From Algoriphagus resistens (GTDB taxonomy: Bacteria; Bacteroidota; Bacteroidia; Cytophagales; Cyclobacteriaceae): a stretch of DNA of 64,000 nucleotides. Location of the stretch: NCBI RefSeq assembly GCF_001442615.1, contig NZ_LMXN01000004.1, positions 419,643 through 483,642 on the forward strand. Direction: 5' to 3'. Under the pieces are notes generated by a model. The model did not search any database, was not told the DNA's origin, and worked only from the letters and a program-made list of their open reading frames with translations. Of this stretch, positions 27,114 to 34,773 are shown in pieces; the first letter of the stretch is position 1, and every line of letters starts with the position of its first letter. A program made the position numbers and the translations under genes.

Positions 27114-27686
27114 TTATATCGTCATTTTTATTCCTGCAGCTTCCACCAAATAAAGCTGCAGCTGATAATTCTCCTGAAATACATCTATCCAGCCCCCAAG
27201 GCAGTAGGTGGCCTTTCCTCCGGAAATCAGTAAATTTGCTTCCATCGCCCATTCTTCAAAATCAAAATCCGGCTTCAAAATAAGCAGATTTTCACCATAC
27301 CATTTATTCCTGATCGCTATTTCGCCCATCATGATGTTCGGCAAGGTATATACAAAGACTGCAGGGCTGACTTTAGCTCCTTCTTGGATAAGTTTCTGAT
27401 GTTTTGAATCGGAATCCAAACTGGATTGCCCATTAAAGAAAACCTGGGCAACTTCATCATCACGGAAGACTAGCTTAGCCTCCTTCAATAAGTATTCTGA
27501 TCCCAAAAACGCCAGCTGGCATAGCTTATCCATTTTGTAAAACTTGGAATAGGGAATATCCAGCTTCTTGAATGCTGCCTTTGAGAACGCGGAAAAATCT
27601 CCATCTTCATGGAAAAAAACAGGTGTTCCGTTGACGGTAATACTGCCCTTTGCTATGCTACAGGAAGAGATTACATGGATAGCCAT
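27114..27686 (-). CDS. Truncated ketosynthase-like protein of the pigment cluster
   Basis: 190 residues. It resembles only the N-terminal half of a thiolase-fold ketosynthase: MDKLCQLAFLGSEYLLKEA (about 52-70), VAQVFFNGQSSLDSD, and PAVFVYTLPNIMMGEIAIRNKWYGEN (about 110-135), which lines up with the active-site region but has no Cys. The second half of the fold is missing, yet the frame is intact and the length suits homologues in flexirubin-type clusters. Probably a structural or scaffold subunit. It lies 10 bp upstream of the ACP. Confidence 0.6.
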   Translation of the reverse strand: MAIHVISSCSIAKGSITVNGTPVFFHEDGDFSAFSKAAFKKLDIPYSKFYKMDKLCQLAFLGSEYLLKEAKLVFRDDEVAQVFFNGQSSLDSDSKHQKLIQEGAKVSPAVFVYTLPNIMMGEIAIRNKWYGENLLILKPDFDFEEWAMEANLLISGGKATYCLGGWIDVFQENYQLQLYLVEAAGIKMTI

Positions 27687-27687
27687 C

Positions 27688-28806
27688 TTACAGCCTTTCG
27701 ATTAAAACTGCTGCATTACAGCCCCCAAAACCCGATGCCGTTTTCAATGCCAAGCGGATGTCTGTTTCAAGATTTTGTGTCAGGACATTGAGCATTGCCT
27801 CTGTCCCCGCATTTTCACACCCCAGTGTTTTGAGAAGCAAATTCATTCGCATACTCTGCATTGTCATCGCTAGCTCCACAAGACCACTGGCCCCAAGGGT
27901 ATGTCCAAAATAGCCCTTCAAGCTATTCAAAGGAGTTTTCCCCAATCCCAGCCGCCCGAAAGCCTTGGCTTCCATTTCATCATTGTATAGTGTCCCGGTT
28001 CCATGAGCTGATATAAACTGAATCTGATCCGCGGATTTACTGCTGTACTTCAGTGTTTTCGAAACTGCCCTGTAGAGTCCCTCACCTGTTCGGGATGGAC
28101 CGGAAATATGATTTGCATCATTGCTTGTAGCGCCACCCAGGTACTGAAAAAGGCTGGATTTGAATAGACTTTTATCCTTCGAAAGCACAACGCTTGCTGC
28201 TGCTTCCCCCAGATTCAGTCCCTTTCTGTCTTGATCAAAGGGTTTACACTGAGCAGCATCCAACGCAAAAAATGACTCAAACCCAAGTGTGATAAATTCA
28301 CTGAGTAAATCTGCCCCGACCACAAGCGCATGATCGATTTGATCAGCGGCGATCCTATCGGCGGCATAGATCAATGCTGACAACCCCGAAATGCAGGCAC
28401 ATGAGACCACCTTTCCCTCACAGGAAAACGGCAGTTCCTTCTGAAGCCGCTGCATTAAATAATGGGGATTAGATCGATCCACATCTCCATTTTTCAACTG
28501 GATAATTTCTCCCTTGGTAGTACTCAACACAAAGAGCCAGCGTTCTTCCTGTTGATGGACAAAATGTAGTTCTTCCAAACTCCCACGACAACTTTCTCCT
28601 GCAAATTCCACTAGAGGGGAGTCTGTAGAGAAGGAAGAGTCCTCAAATTTAGCGGCATGTAGTTTTGAGATCCCGGGAAAGGGTTGTTCTAATTTCTTTA
28701 GGCCGGTTCTTCCCTGTACAGCATTTGAAAATGCTTCCTGGATACCCCATCCTAAGGGTGAGATTATATTTTCCCCGCCTACAAAAACTCTTATTTTTCC
28801 AGCCAT
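27688..28806 (-). CDS. 3-oxoacyl-ACP synthase (ketosynthase), third copy
   Basis: 372 residues from ATG at 28806 (MAGKIRVFVGGENIISPLGW); an ATG at 28824 is also possible, and both overlap the thioesterase gene. Active-site VVSCACISGLSAL carries the Cys, followed by ISAHGTGTLYNDEMEA and KGYFGHTLGASGLVE with both His. C-terminal ASGFGGCNAAVLI. The N-terminal half is shortened compared with FabF. In aryl-polyene clusters a third ketosynthase of this type (ApeR-like) is usual, perhaps for priming or transfer. Confidence 0.8.
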   Translation of the reverse strand: MAGKIRVFVGGENIISPLGWGIQEAFSNAVQGRTGLKKLEQPFPGISKLHAAKFEDSSFSTDSPLVEFAGESCRGSLEELHFVHQQEERWLFVLSTTKGEIIQLKNGDVDRSNPHYLMQRLQKELPFSCEGKVVSCACISGLSALIYAADRIAADQIDHALVVGADLLSEFITLGFESFFALDAAQCKPFDQDRKGLNLGEAAASVVLSKDKSLFKSSLFQYLGGATSNDANHISGPSRTGEGLYRAVSKTLKYSSKSADQIQFISAHGTGTLYNDEMEAKAFGRLGLGKTPLNSLKGYFGHTLGASGLVELAMTMQSMRMNLLLKTLGCENAGTEAMLNVLTQNLETDIRLALKTASGFGGCNAAVLIERL

Positions 28807-29216
28807 GCTTGATTGGACTTCCATGTTTCAAAAACAGCAGGGGTATTCAACTGCAGTTCCATGTCTTCATTCACGAACACCTGGGTAGTTTCTCCTATGG
28901 CAGCCAGCTTGTCGGTGGTTTCATTATAAACCGTGTATTTGTAAATGACTTTGGCTGCCTGGCTGTACTGTAGCCGCGTGACCAGACGGGCTACATGGCC
29001 AAATTTCAATACCGATTTAAACTTCATTTTAGTATCCACTATGGGCAAAATCAACTTGTTTTCATAGAGATCATGGTAGGACATGCCATATTTGAGACCG
29101 AGATTTTCCCGGCCATCTTCAAAAAACTTCAGGTAATTCCCATGCCACACAATGCCCAATGAATCCACTTCAGAAAAACGGATATTGACCAGTATTTCGT
29201 CCTCTATATATTTCAT
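28791..29216 (-). CDS. 4HBT-fold acyl thioesterase
   Basis: 141 residues of single hot-dog fold: NIRFSEVDSLGIVWHGNYLKFFEDGRE (11-37) with Asp18 at the usual catalytic position of 4-hydroxybenzoyl-CoA/YbgC-type thioesterases. Probably releases or proofreads acyl chains in the polyene pathway. Its 5' leader is the hairpin-repeat copy B, and a small frame inside that repeat ends in an ATGA overlap with this start codon. Confidence 0.83.
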   Translation of the reverse strand: MKYIEDEILVNIRFSEVDSLGIVWHGNYLKFFEDGRENLGLKYGMSYHDLYENKLILPIVDTKMKFKSVLKFGHVARLVTRLQYSQAAKVIYKYTVYNETTDKLAAIGETTQVFVNEDMELQLNTPAVFETWKSNQAWLEK

Positions 29217-29243
29217 ATGAATATAATTTGTCTTTCAAGGGCC

Positions 29244-29308
29244 ATATGGAATCTCGCATGCATTATAATCATCCCTCTGTGTGACTCTTGAGTCATGCTC
29301 GATTTCAT
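29244..29308 (-). repeat. Interspersed hairpin repeat, copy B
   Basis: Outer arms 29244-29258 and 29294-29308, inner hairpin GACTC-TT-GAGTC at 29283-29294. Lies 28 nt before the thioesterase start. Tandem with copy C; the ATGGAATC marks are 94 bp apart. Confidence 0.85.
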
Positions 29309-29337
29309 CTGTTTATGATTTGCTTTTTAGCGGTCAT

Positions 29338-29400
29338 ATGGAATCTCGCATGGTAGATAATCATCTCTCTGTGTGCCGTACTTCGTCATGTTCGATTTCA
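29338..29400 (-). repeat. Interspersed hairpin repeat, copy C (degenerate)
   Basis: Outer arm ATGGAATCTCGCATG kept at 29338-29352, distal arm CATGTTCGATTTCA at 29387-29400. The inner hairpin is weakened and a 1-nt length change puts the nested frame out of phase. Its distal end supplies the stop codon (TGA, complement of 29398-29400) of the dehydratase gene. Confidence 0.8.
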
Positions 29401-29829
29401 GGGATTGGTCACAATTTTCATTTCGCACTCCATCAGCAATTCATCCAAGATAAAGCATTTACCTCTGATCAAATTAATATTAAATACCTCCTGCAGGATT
29501 TCCACATGGGTTGTAATCGTCTGCGAGGCTGCCGCTAAACCGACAACTTTCACTTTATTTATACCACCAATAAACCCTAGTGGGACTTCTTCTCCTACTT
29601 CCCTAGCTTCCAGTCCCACCATAGCAGCGGCTGTCTGGGCGATATTTTCCAGCATTCCCGATTCAGAAAAAAGATCGTGGCTTACAAAGATATTCCCTGT
29701 TTCAATATCAAGTTCTGTTTGGATTTTACCTTTCGAATAGGCAACGACCCTACTAAGCATCACCATCGGCGCACGTTGGGGAATTAAGGAGATAACAGGG
29801 ATTTTATGTAATTGTTGGGATGAAAGCAT
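29398..29829 (-). CDS. ApeP-like 3-hydroxyacyl-ACP dehydratase subunit
   Basis: 143 residues, hot-dog fold of the FabA/FabZ superfamily: ISLIPQRAPMVMLSRVV near 13-29, FVSHDLFSESGMLENIAQTAAAMVG (about 48-72) and PLGFIGGINKVKVVG. In the place of the GHFPG catalytic motif it has SHDLF, keeping His but not the FPG. In Xenorhabdus, ApeI and ApeP form a heterodimer; this protein and the one at 23057 are the likely counterparts. Stop codon overlaps repeat copy C. Confidence 0.78.
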   Translation of the reverse strand: MLSSQQLHKIPVISLIPQRAPMVMLSRVVAYSKGKIQTELDIETGNIFVSHDLFSESGMLENIAQTAAAMVGLEAREVGEEVPLGFIGGINKVKVVGLAAASQTITTHVEILQEVFNINLIRGKCFILDELLMECEMKIVTNP

Positions 29830-30701
29830 TAAGATGGATCTTGGTAAAAATCATAGTAGTTGAACCACTGCTCTGGATATTGCTTCACTTTTTCTTCCAA
29901 TGCAGTGACATAATTCTCAACAATTTCCTGGATTTTCCCCTCCGCTTTAGCTGGCTTGGTGGCGCTGAACTCGTACCCAAATTTACTGTGCTTCACCGCA
30001 AAAATGAAAGTATATTCTGCTTTTAGCTTATTGACAATCGAGAATGGTCCTTCGGGAAAGTGTGCTTTCGAATTTAGAAAATTTGCCACAATGGTTTTCG
30101 ATCCCGGCAAAAAACGATCAGCATTGATGCAGATCAGCTCCTTTTGCTTGTAGTGTTTATAGATTTTCACCAAATGGGACATGTCTTCTTTGATCGGAAT
30201 GATATTAAAACCGGGTTTCGATCCGATCTTTTCCAGGTAGCTGTTGATTTTCTCCTCCTCATTTTCGAACATCACCACATTCAGGGGCACATCCAGGTTT
30301 TGTAGTAGGTTGCCGGCAATATCCCAATTACCCACATGGGCAGAAAAAACAAAGCCTCCCTGACCTGATTTAGCCATACGGATCAGCTGGTCCTCACCCT
30401 TCTGACGGTAGAAAATATCGCTGCCCAACTCCATAGCCAAGGCGATCTTATCGAGAATACTCTGTGCCAACAAAAAGAAATTGGCCTTGCATAAAGCTTT
30501 TGATTTCCTAAGGGAAAAGCCCATGTGATTTTGATAGAAATCAAGGATATGCAGCTTGGGTTCTCCAGCAAAGAGATAGTAATAAAAGGAAATTATCCTC
30601 AACAAAATGTACGTATTGGACAAACCAAAAATGCGCAGAGAACCTACTACTATTTTATATCCGAGAACATTCCCCTTGCTTCTACCCGTCCACGAGGCCA
30701 T
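29829..30701 (-). CDS. LpxL/HtrB-type lysophospholipid acyltransferase
   Basis: 290 residues of the lipid A acyltransferase family. The catalytic H-x4-D motif is SAHVGNWD (about 113-120), then NVVMFENEEEKIN, and a CINADRFLPGSKTIVANFLN segment. An N-terminal hydrophobic stretch (about 15-45) serves as membrane anchor. Homologues in aryl-polyene clusters are thought to join the polyene to a lipid head group. It overlaps the ACP start by 1 nt and the dehydratase start by 1 nt. Confidence 0.84.
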   Translation of the reverse strand: MASWTGRSKGNVLGYKIVVGSLRIFGLSNTYILLRIISFYYYLFAGEPKLHILDFYQNHMGFSLRKSKALCKANFFLLAQSILDKIALAMELGSDIFYRQKGEDQLIRMAKSGQGGFVFSAHVGNWDIAGNLLQNLDVPLNVVMFENEEEKINSYLEKIGSKPGFNIIPIKEDMSHLVKIYKHYKQKELICINADRFLPGSKTIVANFLNSKAHFPEGPFSIVNKLKAEYTFIFAVKHSKFGYEFSATKPAKAEGKIQEIVENYVTALEEKVKQYPEQWFNYYDFYQDPS

Positions 30702-30949
30702 TACTCTGCACTCACTTTATCAAAAATCAGATCGTAAAAATCCTGATAGGTAGTTACAGCCTTGAAATCTTCTCCAGTCACTTTGAAGCCAAAGTTATTC
30801 TCAATCACCACTACCAAATCCACGTAATCCAAACTATCCAGTTCCAATGTATCTTTTAAGCTGGCATTGGGAACAATGACGCTTTCATCCACCTCAAACT
30901 CTTCCACAAGGAAGCTATTTATCCTATCTATTACGGTTTCCTTCGTCAT
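30701..30949 (-). CDS. Acyl carrier protein, second copy
   Basis: 82 residues with LELDSLDYVDL (Ser39), then VVVIENNFGFKVTGEDF. Directly coupled (4-nt overlap) to the FabF-like enzyme upstream, with which it probably works. Confidence 0.88.
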   Translation of the reverse strand: MTKETVIDRINSFLVEEFEVDESVIVPNASLKDTLELDSLDYVDLVVVIENNFGFKVTGEDFKAVTTYQDFYDLIFDKVSAE

Positions 30950-32160
30950 ACTTTCTTTATAATTAAAGTCGAATTAGTACCTCCGAACCCGAAAGAATTG
31001 GAGACTACATTCCTTAACTCAGCTTTCTTTGAATGTGCAATAATATTAAGTTCCGAAGAAACTTCATCTGGATTTTCGAAATTAATGTTCGGCGCAATGA
31101 AATCATTCTGCATCATCAGTAGGCAATAAACTATCTCGCTGGCCCCTGCCATCCAGCATTCGTGGCCTGTCATAGACTTGGTAGAACTGATTGGGGTTTT
31201 TGATCCAAATACCTCTTGAAGTGCCATCCCTTCAAACCTATCTCCCACCGGAGTGGATGTGGCATGCGCATTTACATAGTCGATTTCTTCTGGACCCAGG
31301 CCAGCACCCTTCAGCGCCATCCTGATTGATCTTACCTGCCCCTCCACATTGGGGTTGGAGATATGCTCTCCGTTTGAAGAAAAACCATAACCTACCAATT
31401 CTGCTAAAATAACAGCTCCACGGGCTGTCGCAGACTCATAGCTTTCAATAATCAGGGTGGCGGCACCACCACTGGCCACCAGCCCATCCCTATCCCTGTC
31501 AAAGGGACGACAGGACGCTTTGGGGTTTTCCTCACGGGAAGAAAATACGCCCAGCCCATCAAAACTCCCAAATGCCAATGGATTCACTTCCTGTGCCCCG
31601 CCGACAATGATCATATCCTGCATGCCTGCTTTGATCAACTGATACCCCATTCCTATGGCGTGTGACCCTGAAGCGCAGGCAGCACTGACCGTATAGTTGA
31701 TTCCTCGCAGCTTGTAGATCGTCGCCAGATTCATGGTGACCGTACTGTTCATCGATTGGAAAATAGATCCTGAGCCTACCAGGGTGGTATCCTTCTTCGC
31801 CCGGATTGTATCTACGGCCTCTATCACCGCCTTTGCTGAGGAGTCGTTTCCATAAATGATCCCCACCTCATTCTTCTCAAAATAGGAAAGATCCAATCCG
31901 GCTGTTTTCAACGCCTCCTCGGTGGCCACCACAGCATATTTAGCCTCTTCACTTAGGGTATTTCGCTGCTTTCTGTTTAAGACAGCTTTCAAATCAGGCT
32001 CTTCTACCAATCCGGCAAGTTTAGACCGAAATCCCATTTCTTCTCTGGCCGGATCAATGGAAATGCCACTCAACCCATTTTGCAGGGAATGCAAAACCTC
32101 CTGAAGATTTTTGCCAATACAGGAATAAATTCCCATTCCCGTGATCACTACCCTGCTCAT
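30946..32160 (-). CDS. FabF/FabB-like 3-oxoacyl-ACP synthase
   Basis: 404 residues, full FabF architecture: VSAACASGSHAIGMGY (Cys162), NAHATSTPVGDRFEG (His near 297; HATST in place of HGTGT, as in FabB-like enzymes), STKSMTGHECWMAGASE (His near 335) and NSFGFGGTNSTLI. One of three Cys-bearing ketosynthases here; coupled to the ketoreductase start by 4 nt and to the ACP by 4 nt. Confidence 0.9.
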   Translation of the reverse strand: MSRVVITGMGIYSCIGKNLQEVLHSLQNGLSGISIDPAREEMGFRSKLAGLVEEPDLKAVLNRKQRNTLSEEAKYAVVATEEALKTAGLDLSYFEKNEVGIIYGNDSSAKAVIEAVDTIRAKKDTTLVGSGSIFQSMNSTVTMNLATIYKLRGINYTVSAACASGSHAIGMGYQLIKAGMQDMIIVGGAQEVNPLAFGSFDGLGVFSSREENPKASCRPFDRDRDGLVASGGAATLIIESYESATARGAVILAELVGYGFSSNGEHISNPNVEGQVRSIRMALKGAGLGPEEIDYVNAHATSTPVGDRFEGMALQEVFGSKTPISSTKSMTGHECWMAGASEIVYCLLMMQNDFIAPNINFENPDEVSSELNIIAHSKKAELRNVVSNSFGFGGTNSTLIIKKV

Positions 32161-32888
32161 GAAATCCCTCCGTTTATGTTGATTACTTCTCCGGTGATGT
32201 AGGCGGCTTTATCGGAAACAAGAAATGAAACAGTGCCTGCTACCTCTTCGGGTGTACCAAATCTATTCATTGGAATCAGTTTTTTCAATTCATCCTCCGG
32301 CAAATCCTGAGTCATATCAGAATGTATAAATCCCGGAGCTACGGCATTCACCGTTATTTTTCTCTTGGCAACCTCCTGTGCCAAAGACTTTGTAAAGGCA
32401 ATCATCCCGCCTTTGGAAGCAGAATAATTGGTTTGTCCGGGAACGCCTTTTACTCCTGCAAAGGAAGCGACATTGATGATACGTCCATATCTTTTCCTTA
32501 CCATATGATTGATTACAGCTTTGGTCACATTATAAGTCCCCCGTAAGTTGACATCAATCACTTGGTTAAAATCATCTTTTTCCATGAAAACCAGCAAATT
32601 GTCCTTCGTGATCCCCGCGTTGTTCACCAAGACTTTAATCTGATCTTCCGGGTTTGCCTTGATCCAGGTATCTATTGCTTCAGTGGTCTTACCGTAGTCC
32701 TGTACAAGGAATTGCATCAACTCCCCGGAACCTCCGTTCGCCTCTATAGCCGCTAAAGTCTCCAATGCAGCTGCTTCATTGCCGGCGTAATTAATCAAAA
32801 TATGAAACCCATAATCCTGGGCCAGCGTGAGGGCAATGGTTTTCCCAATGCCTCTGGAGGCTCCTGTGACCAAACAACACTCTCTCAT
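32157..32888 (-). CDS. FabG-like 3-oxoacyl-ACP reductase
   Basis: 243 residues, short-chain dehydrogenase: cofactor loop TGASRGIGKTIA (8-19), NNAGITKDN (NAG motif), catalytic Ser in NVASFAG, and YSASKGG (Tyr and Lys), C-terminal ITGEVININGGIS. Corresponds to the ketoreductase of aryl-polyene synthesis (ApeQ-like). It starts 1 nt before the lyase gene ends upstream, in the same operon. Confidence 0.9.
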   Translation of the reverse strand: MRECCLVTGASRGIGKTIALTLAQDYGFHILINYAGNEAAALETLAAIEANGGSGELMQFLVQDYGKTTEAIDTWIKANPEDQIKVLVNNAGITKDNLLVFMEKDDFNQVIDVNLRGTYNVTKAVINHMVRKRYGRIINVASFAGVKGVPGQTNYSASKGGMIAFTKSLAQEVAKRKITVNAVAPGFIHSDMTQDLPEDELKKLIPMNRFGTPEEVAGTVSFLVSDKAAYITGEVININGGIS

Positions 32889-32889
32889 T

Positions 32890-34434
32890 TTATAATCCTT
32901 CTTTACTTTGTAATAACTTGGTCTTTAATCTGGCCAATCCTTCGTAATTCGGCTTATCAGTCTTTATCACGTCTATTTCTTCTCTCACAAAATCATACAA
33001 ACCCTTCGAAGCCGAAGAAAGTCTTCCGTAGCTCTGATCAATGTCTATTGCCTGCGCAACAGCAACCAACTGGACAGACAATACCTCAAAGGTATTATTT
33101 ATCACCCGCTCTGCCATGAGCGCTGAGTTGGTACCCATACTCACGATATCCTGATTATCCCCATTATTGGGAATGGAGTGAATATACACCGGTGTACTCA
33201 GGGATTGGTTTTCTGCGGTGGTGCTGACTGCTGTGAACTGCATCCCTTGCAAGCCGAAATTGAATCCCAATTTACCCATATTCAGGAATGCAGGGAATTT
33301 ATTGTTCAAGCGCTCATTCATCAGGTAATTGATCTGCCTCTCCATGAGCATGCTCAGCTTGGTTATTCCAATTTTAAGCTTATCCATCTCAAAGGAAATG
33401 TAATCCCCGTGAAAATTACCCCCATGGTACACATTCTCCGTATCGGCACAGACAATCGGGTTATCGTTTGCCGAATTAATCTCTTCTTCCACAATTTTCT
33501 TGGCATTCAAAAAAGCATCGTAAATAGGCCCGATGATCTGGGGAACACATCTAAGGGAATAATATTCCTGTACTTTTTCGGAGAAAAATTCCTGACCGTG
33601 TATGTATTTCTCATTGAAAAGATGGTCATGCCTGTTTTTCAATACATTCCCGTCAGCCAAAAATTCCCGCATTTTCCTGGCTACAAAGTGCTGTCCCGGA
33701 TGTAGTTTTGTACCATTCAGCTCCTCACTGAAGGAATCAGTATAAGAGGCCGTCAATTCATTCATCACTGAAGAGGCCAGTATACTGTAATATAAGAGCT
33801 TTGAAGTATGGATCAGATTAATCGTGGCCAACCCGCTCATACTGGAAGTACCATTGATCAGCGACAACCCATCCCTGAGCTGCAGCTCAGCCGGCTTGAT
33901 ACCGGCCATCCCTAGCGCTTGCGTCACAGGCATTACTCCATCTTTGTAATATGCCTTTCCCTCACCGATCAATCCCAACGCTAAATGCGCCAGCTGAACC
34001 AGATCTCCACTTGCCCCGACTCCGCCATGCTGTGGAATAAGCGGATAAATTCCCTGCTCAATAAAACCTGCCAAGGTCACCAAAACCTCTGGGCTCGTAC
34101 CGGAAAAACCCAGGGCCAGGGTATTTAACCTGCAAATCATGATGATTTTGGTAGCTTCCGGAGAAAGAAAATCACCCGTGCCATTGGCATGGCTGCGAAT
34201 GAGATTATACTGAAGTTCCTTAAGGTCTTTATCGGCTACACGATACTGAGCCATGGGCCCAAAGCCCGTATTAATTCCATAAATCACTTTGTTTTTGGAG
34301 AATTCCCTTAAAAACTCGAAAGAGCGGATTGATCTCTTCAATTGAGTTTCAGACAACACATAGGTTGAATTATTTCTGAAAAACCCTTTAATATCCTCCA
34401 ACTGCAGATAATCACTCGGCAGATTTTCTTTCAT
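32890..34434 (-). CDS. Tyrosine ammonia-lyase-like enzyme (HAL/PAL/TAL family)
   Basis: 514 residues from ATG at 34434. A longer frame to 34476 would translate the repeat leader and is rejected. The MIO triad is Ala141-Ser142-Gly143 in HGGVGASGDLVQLAHLAL; Tyr52 lies in IYGINTGFGPMAQYR, and QNQDIVSMG-type and NSANDNP motifs are kept. It is very close in motif and spacing to the tyrosine ammonia-lyase of the Flavobacterium johnsoniae flexirubin cluster (NLIRSH-GTG segment at 78-86, YYSLRCVPQI), so it probably makes 4-coumarate as the aryl starter. No hut genes are nearby, which argues against a histidine catabolic role. First gene of the leftward polyene operon. Confidence 0.87.
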   Translation of the reverse strand: MKENLPSDYLQLEDIKGFFRNNSTYVLSETQLKRSIRSFEFLREFSKNKVIYGINTGFGPMAQYRVADKDLKELQYNLIRSHANGTGDFLSPEATKIIMICRLNTLALGFSGTSPEVLVTLAGFIEQGIYPLIPQHGGVGASGDLVQLAHLALGLIGEGKAYYKDGVMPVTQALGMAGIKPAELQLRDGLSLINGTSSMSGLATINLIHTSKLLYYSILASSVMNELTASYTDSFSEELNGTKLHPGQHFVARKMREFLADGNVLKNRHDHLFNEKYIHGQEFFSEKVQEYYSLRCVPQIIGPIYDAFLNAKKIVEEEINSANDNPIVCADTENVYHGGNFHGDYISFEMDKLKIGITKLSMLMERQINYLMNERLNNKFPAFLNMGKLGFNFGLQGMQFTAVSTTAENQSLSTPVYIHSIPNNGDNQDIVSMGTNSALMAERVINNTFEVLSVQLVAVAQAIDIDQSYGRLSSASKGLYDFVREEIDVIKTDKPNYEGLARLKTKLLQSKEGL

Positions 34435-34462
34435 ATGATTATAATTTGTTTTTAAAGGCCAT

Positions 34463-34525
34463 ATGGAATCTCGCATGGTGAATAATCATCCCGGTGTGTG
34501 ACGTTTTCGTCATGCTCGATTTCAT
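34463..34525 (-). repeat. Interspersed hairpin repeat, copy D
   Basis: Outer arms 34463-34477 and 34511-34525; inner hairpin GACG-TTTT-CGTC (34499-34510). Both sides of the inner stem differ from other copies yet still pair. It lies 28 nt before the lyase start codon. Confidence 0.85.
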
Positions 34526-34553
34526 CTGTTTATAATTGTTTTAAAATGGTCAC

Positions 34554-34616
34554 ATGGAATCTCGCATGCATTATAACCATCCCTGAGTGTGACTTTTGAG
34601 TCATGCTCGATTTCAT
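34554..34616 (-). repeat. Interspersed hairpin repeat, copy E
   Basis: Outer arms 34554-34568 and 34602-34616; inner hairpin GACT-TTTG-AGTC. Tandem with copy D, 91 bp apart. Both lie between the candidate promoter at 34639 and the lyase start, so both would be in its 5' leader. Confidence 0.85.
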
Positions 34617-34638
34617 ATTTCCCGAATCTTGTATTCAA

Positions 34639-34646
34639 CAAAACTA
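34639..34646 (-). promoter_or_regulatory. Candidate -7 element of the polyene operon promoter
   Basis: On the minus strand TAGTTTTG matches TAnnTTTG exactly. The -33 position, about 19 nt upstream, reads TTTA and not TTG, so the match is incomplete. If used, transcription would start near 34632 and give a leader of about 200 nt holding repeats E and D. Confidence 0.4.
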
Positions 34647-34773
34647 GGACATTTCGTAATCCCGATAAACCCGCACCCCTATTTAAACGAATATTTAAAT
34701 GAGTTTCAAAGAACTTCGGTCGGTAGATTGTAATATTGCAGGTTGAGACCACGGATCCGGAAGTTGAATTTTT

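Noticed and set aside
32890..34434. Histidine ammonia-lyase of histidine degradation
   Set aside because: No hutU, hutI or hutG nearby, and motifs and position fit the flexirubin-type tyrosine ammonia-lyase.
34435..34476. Longer start for the ammonia lyase (14 extra residues)
   Set aside because: The added residues are a translation of the hairpin repeat and leader; homologues start near MKEN.
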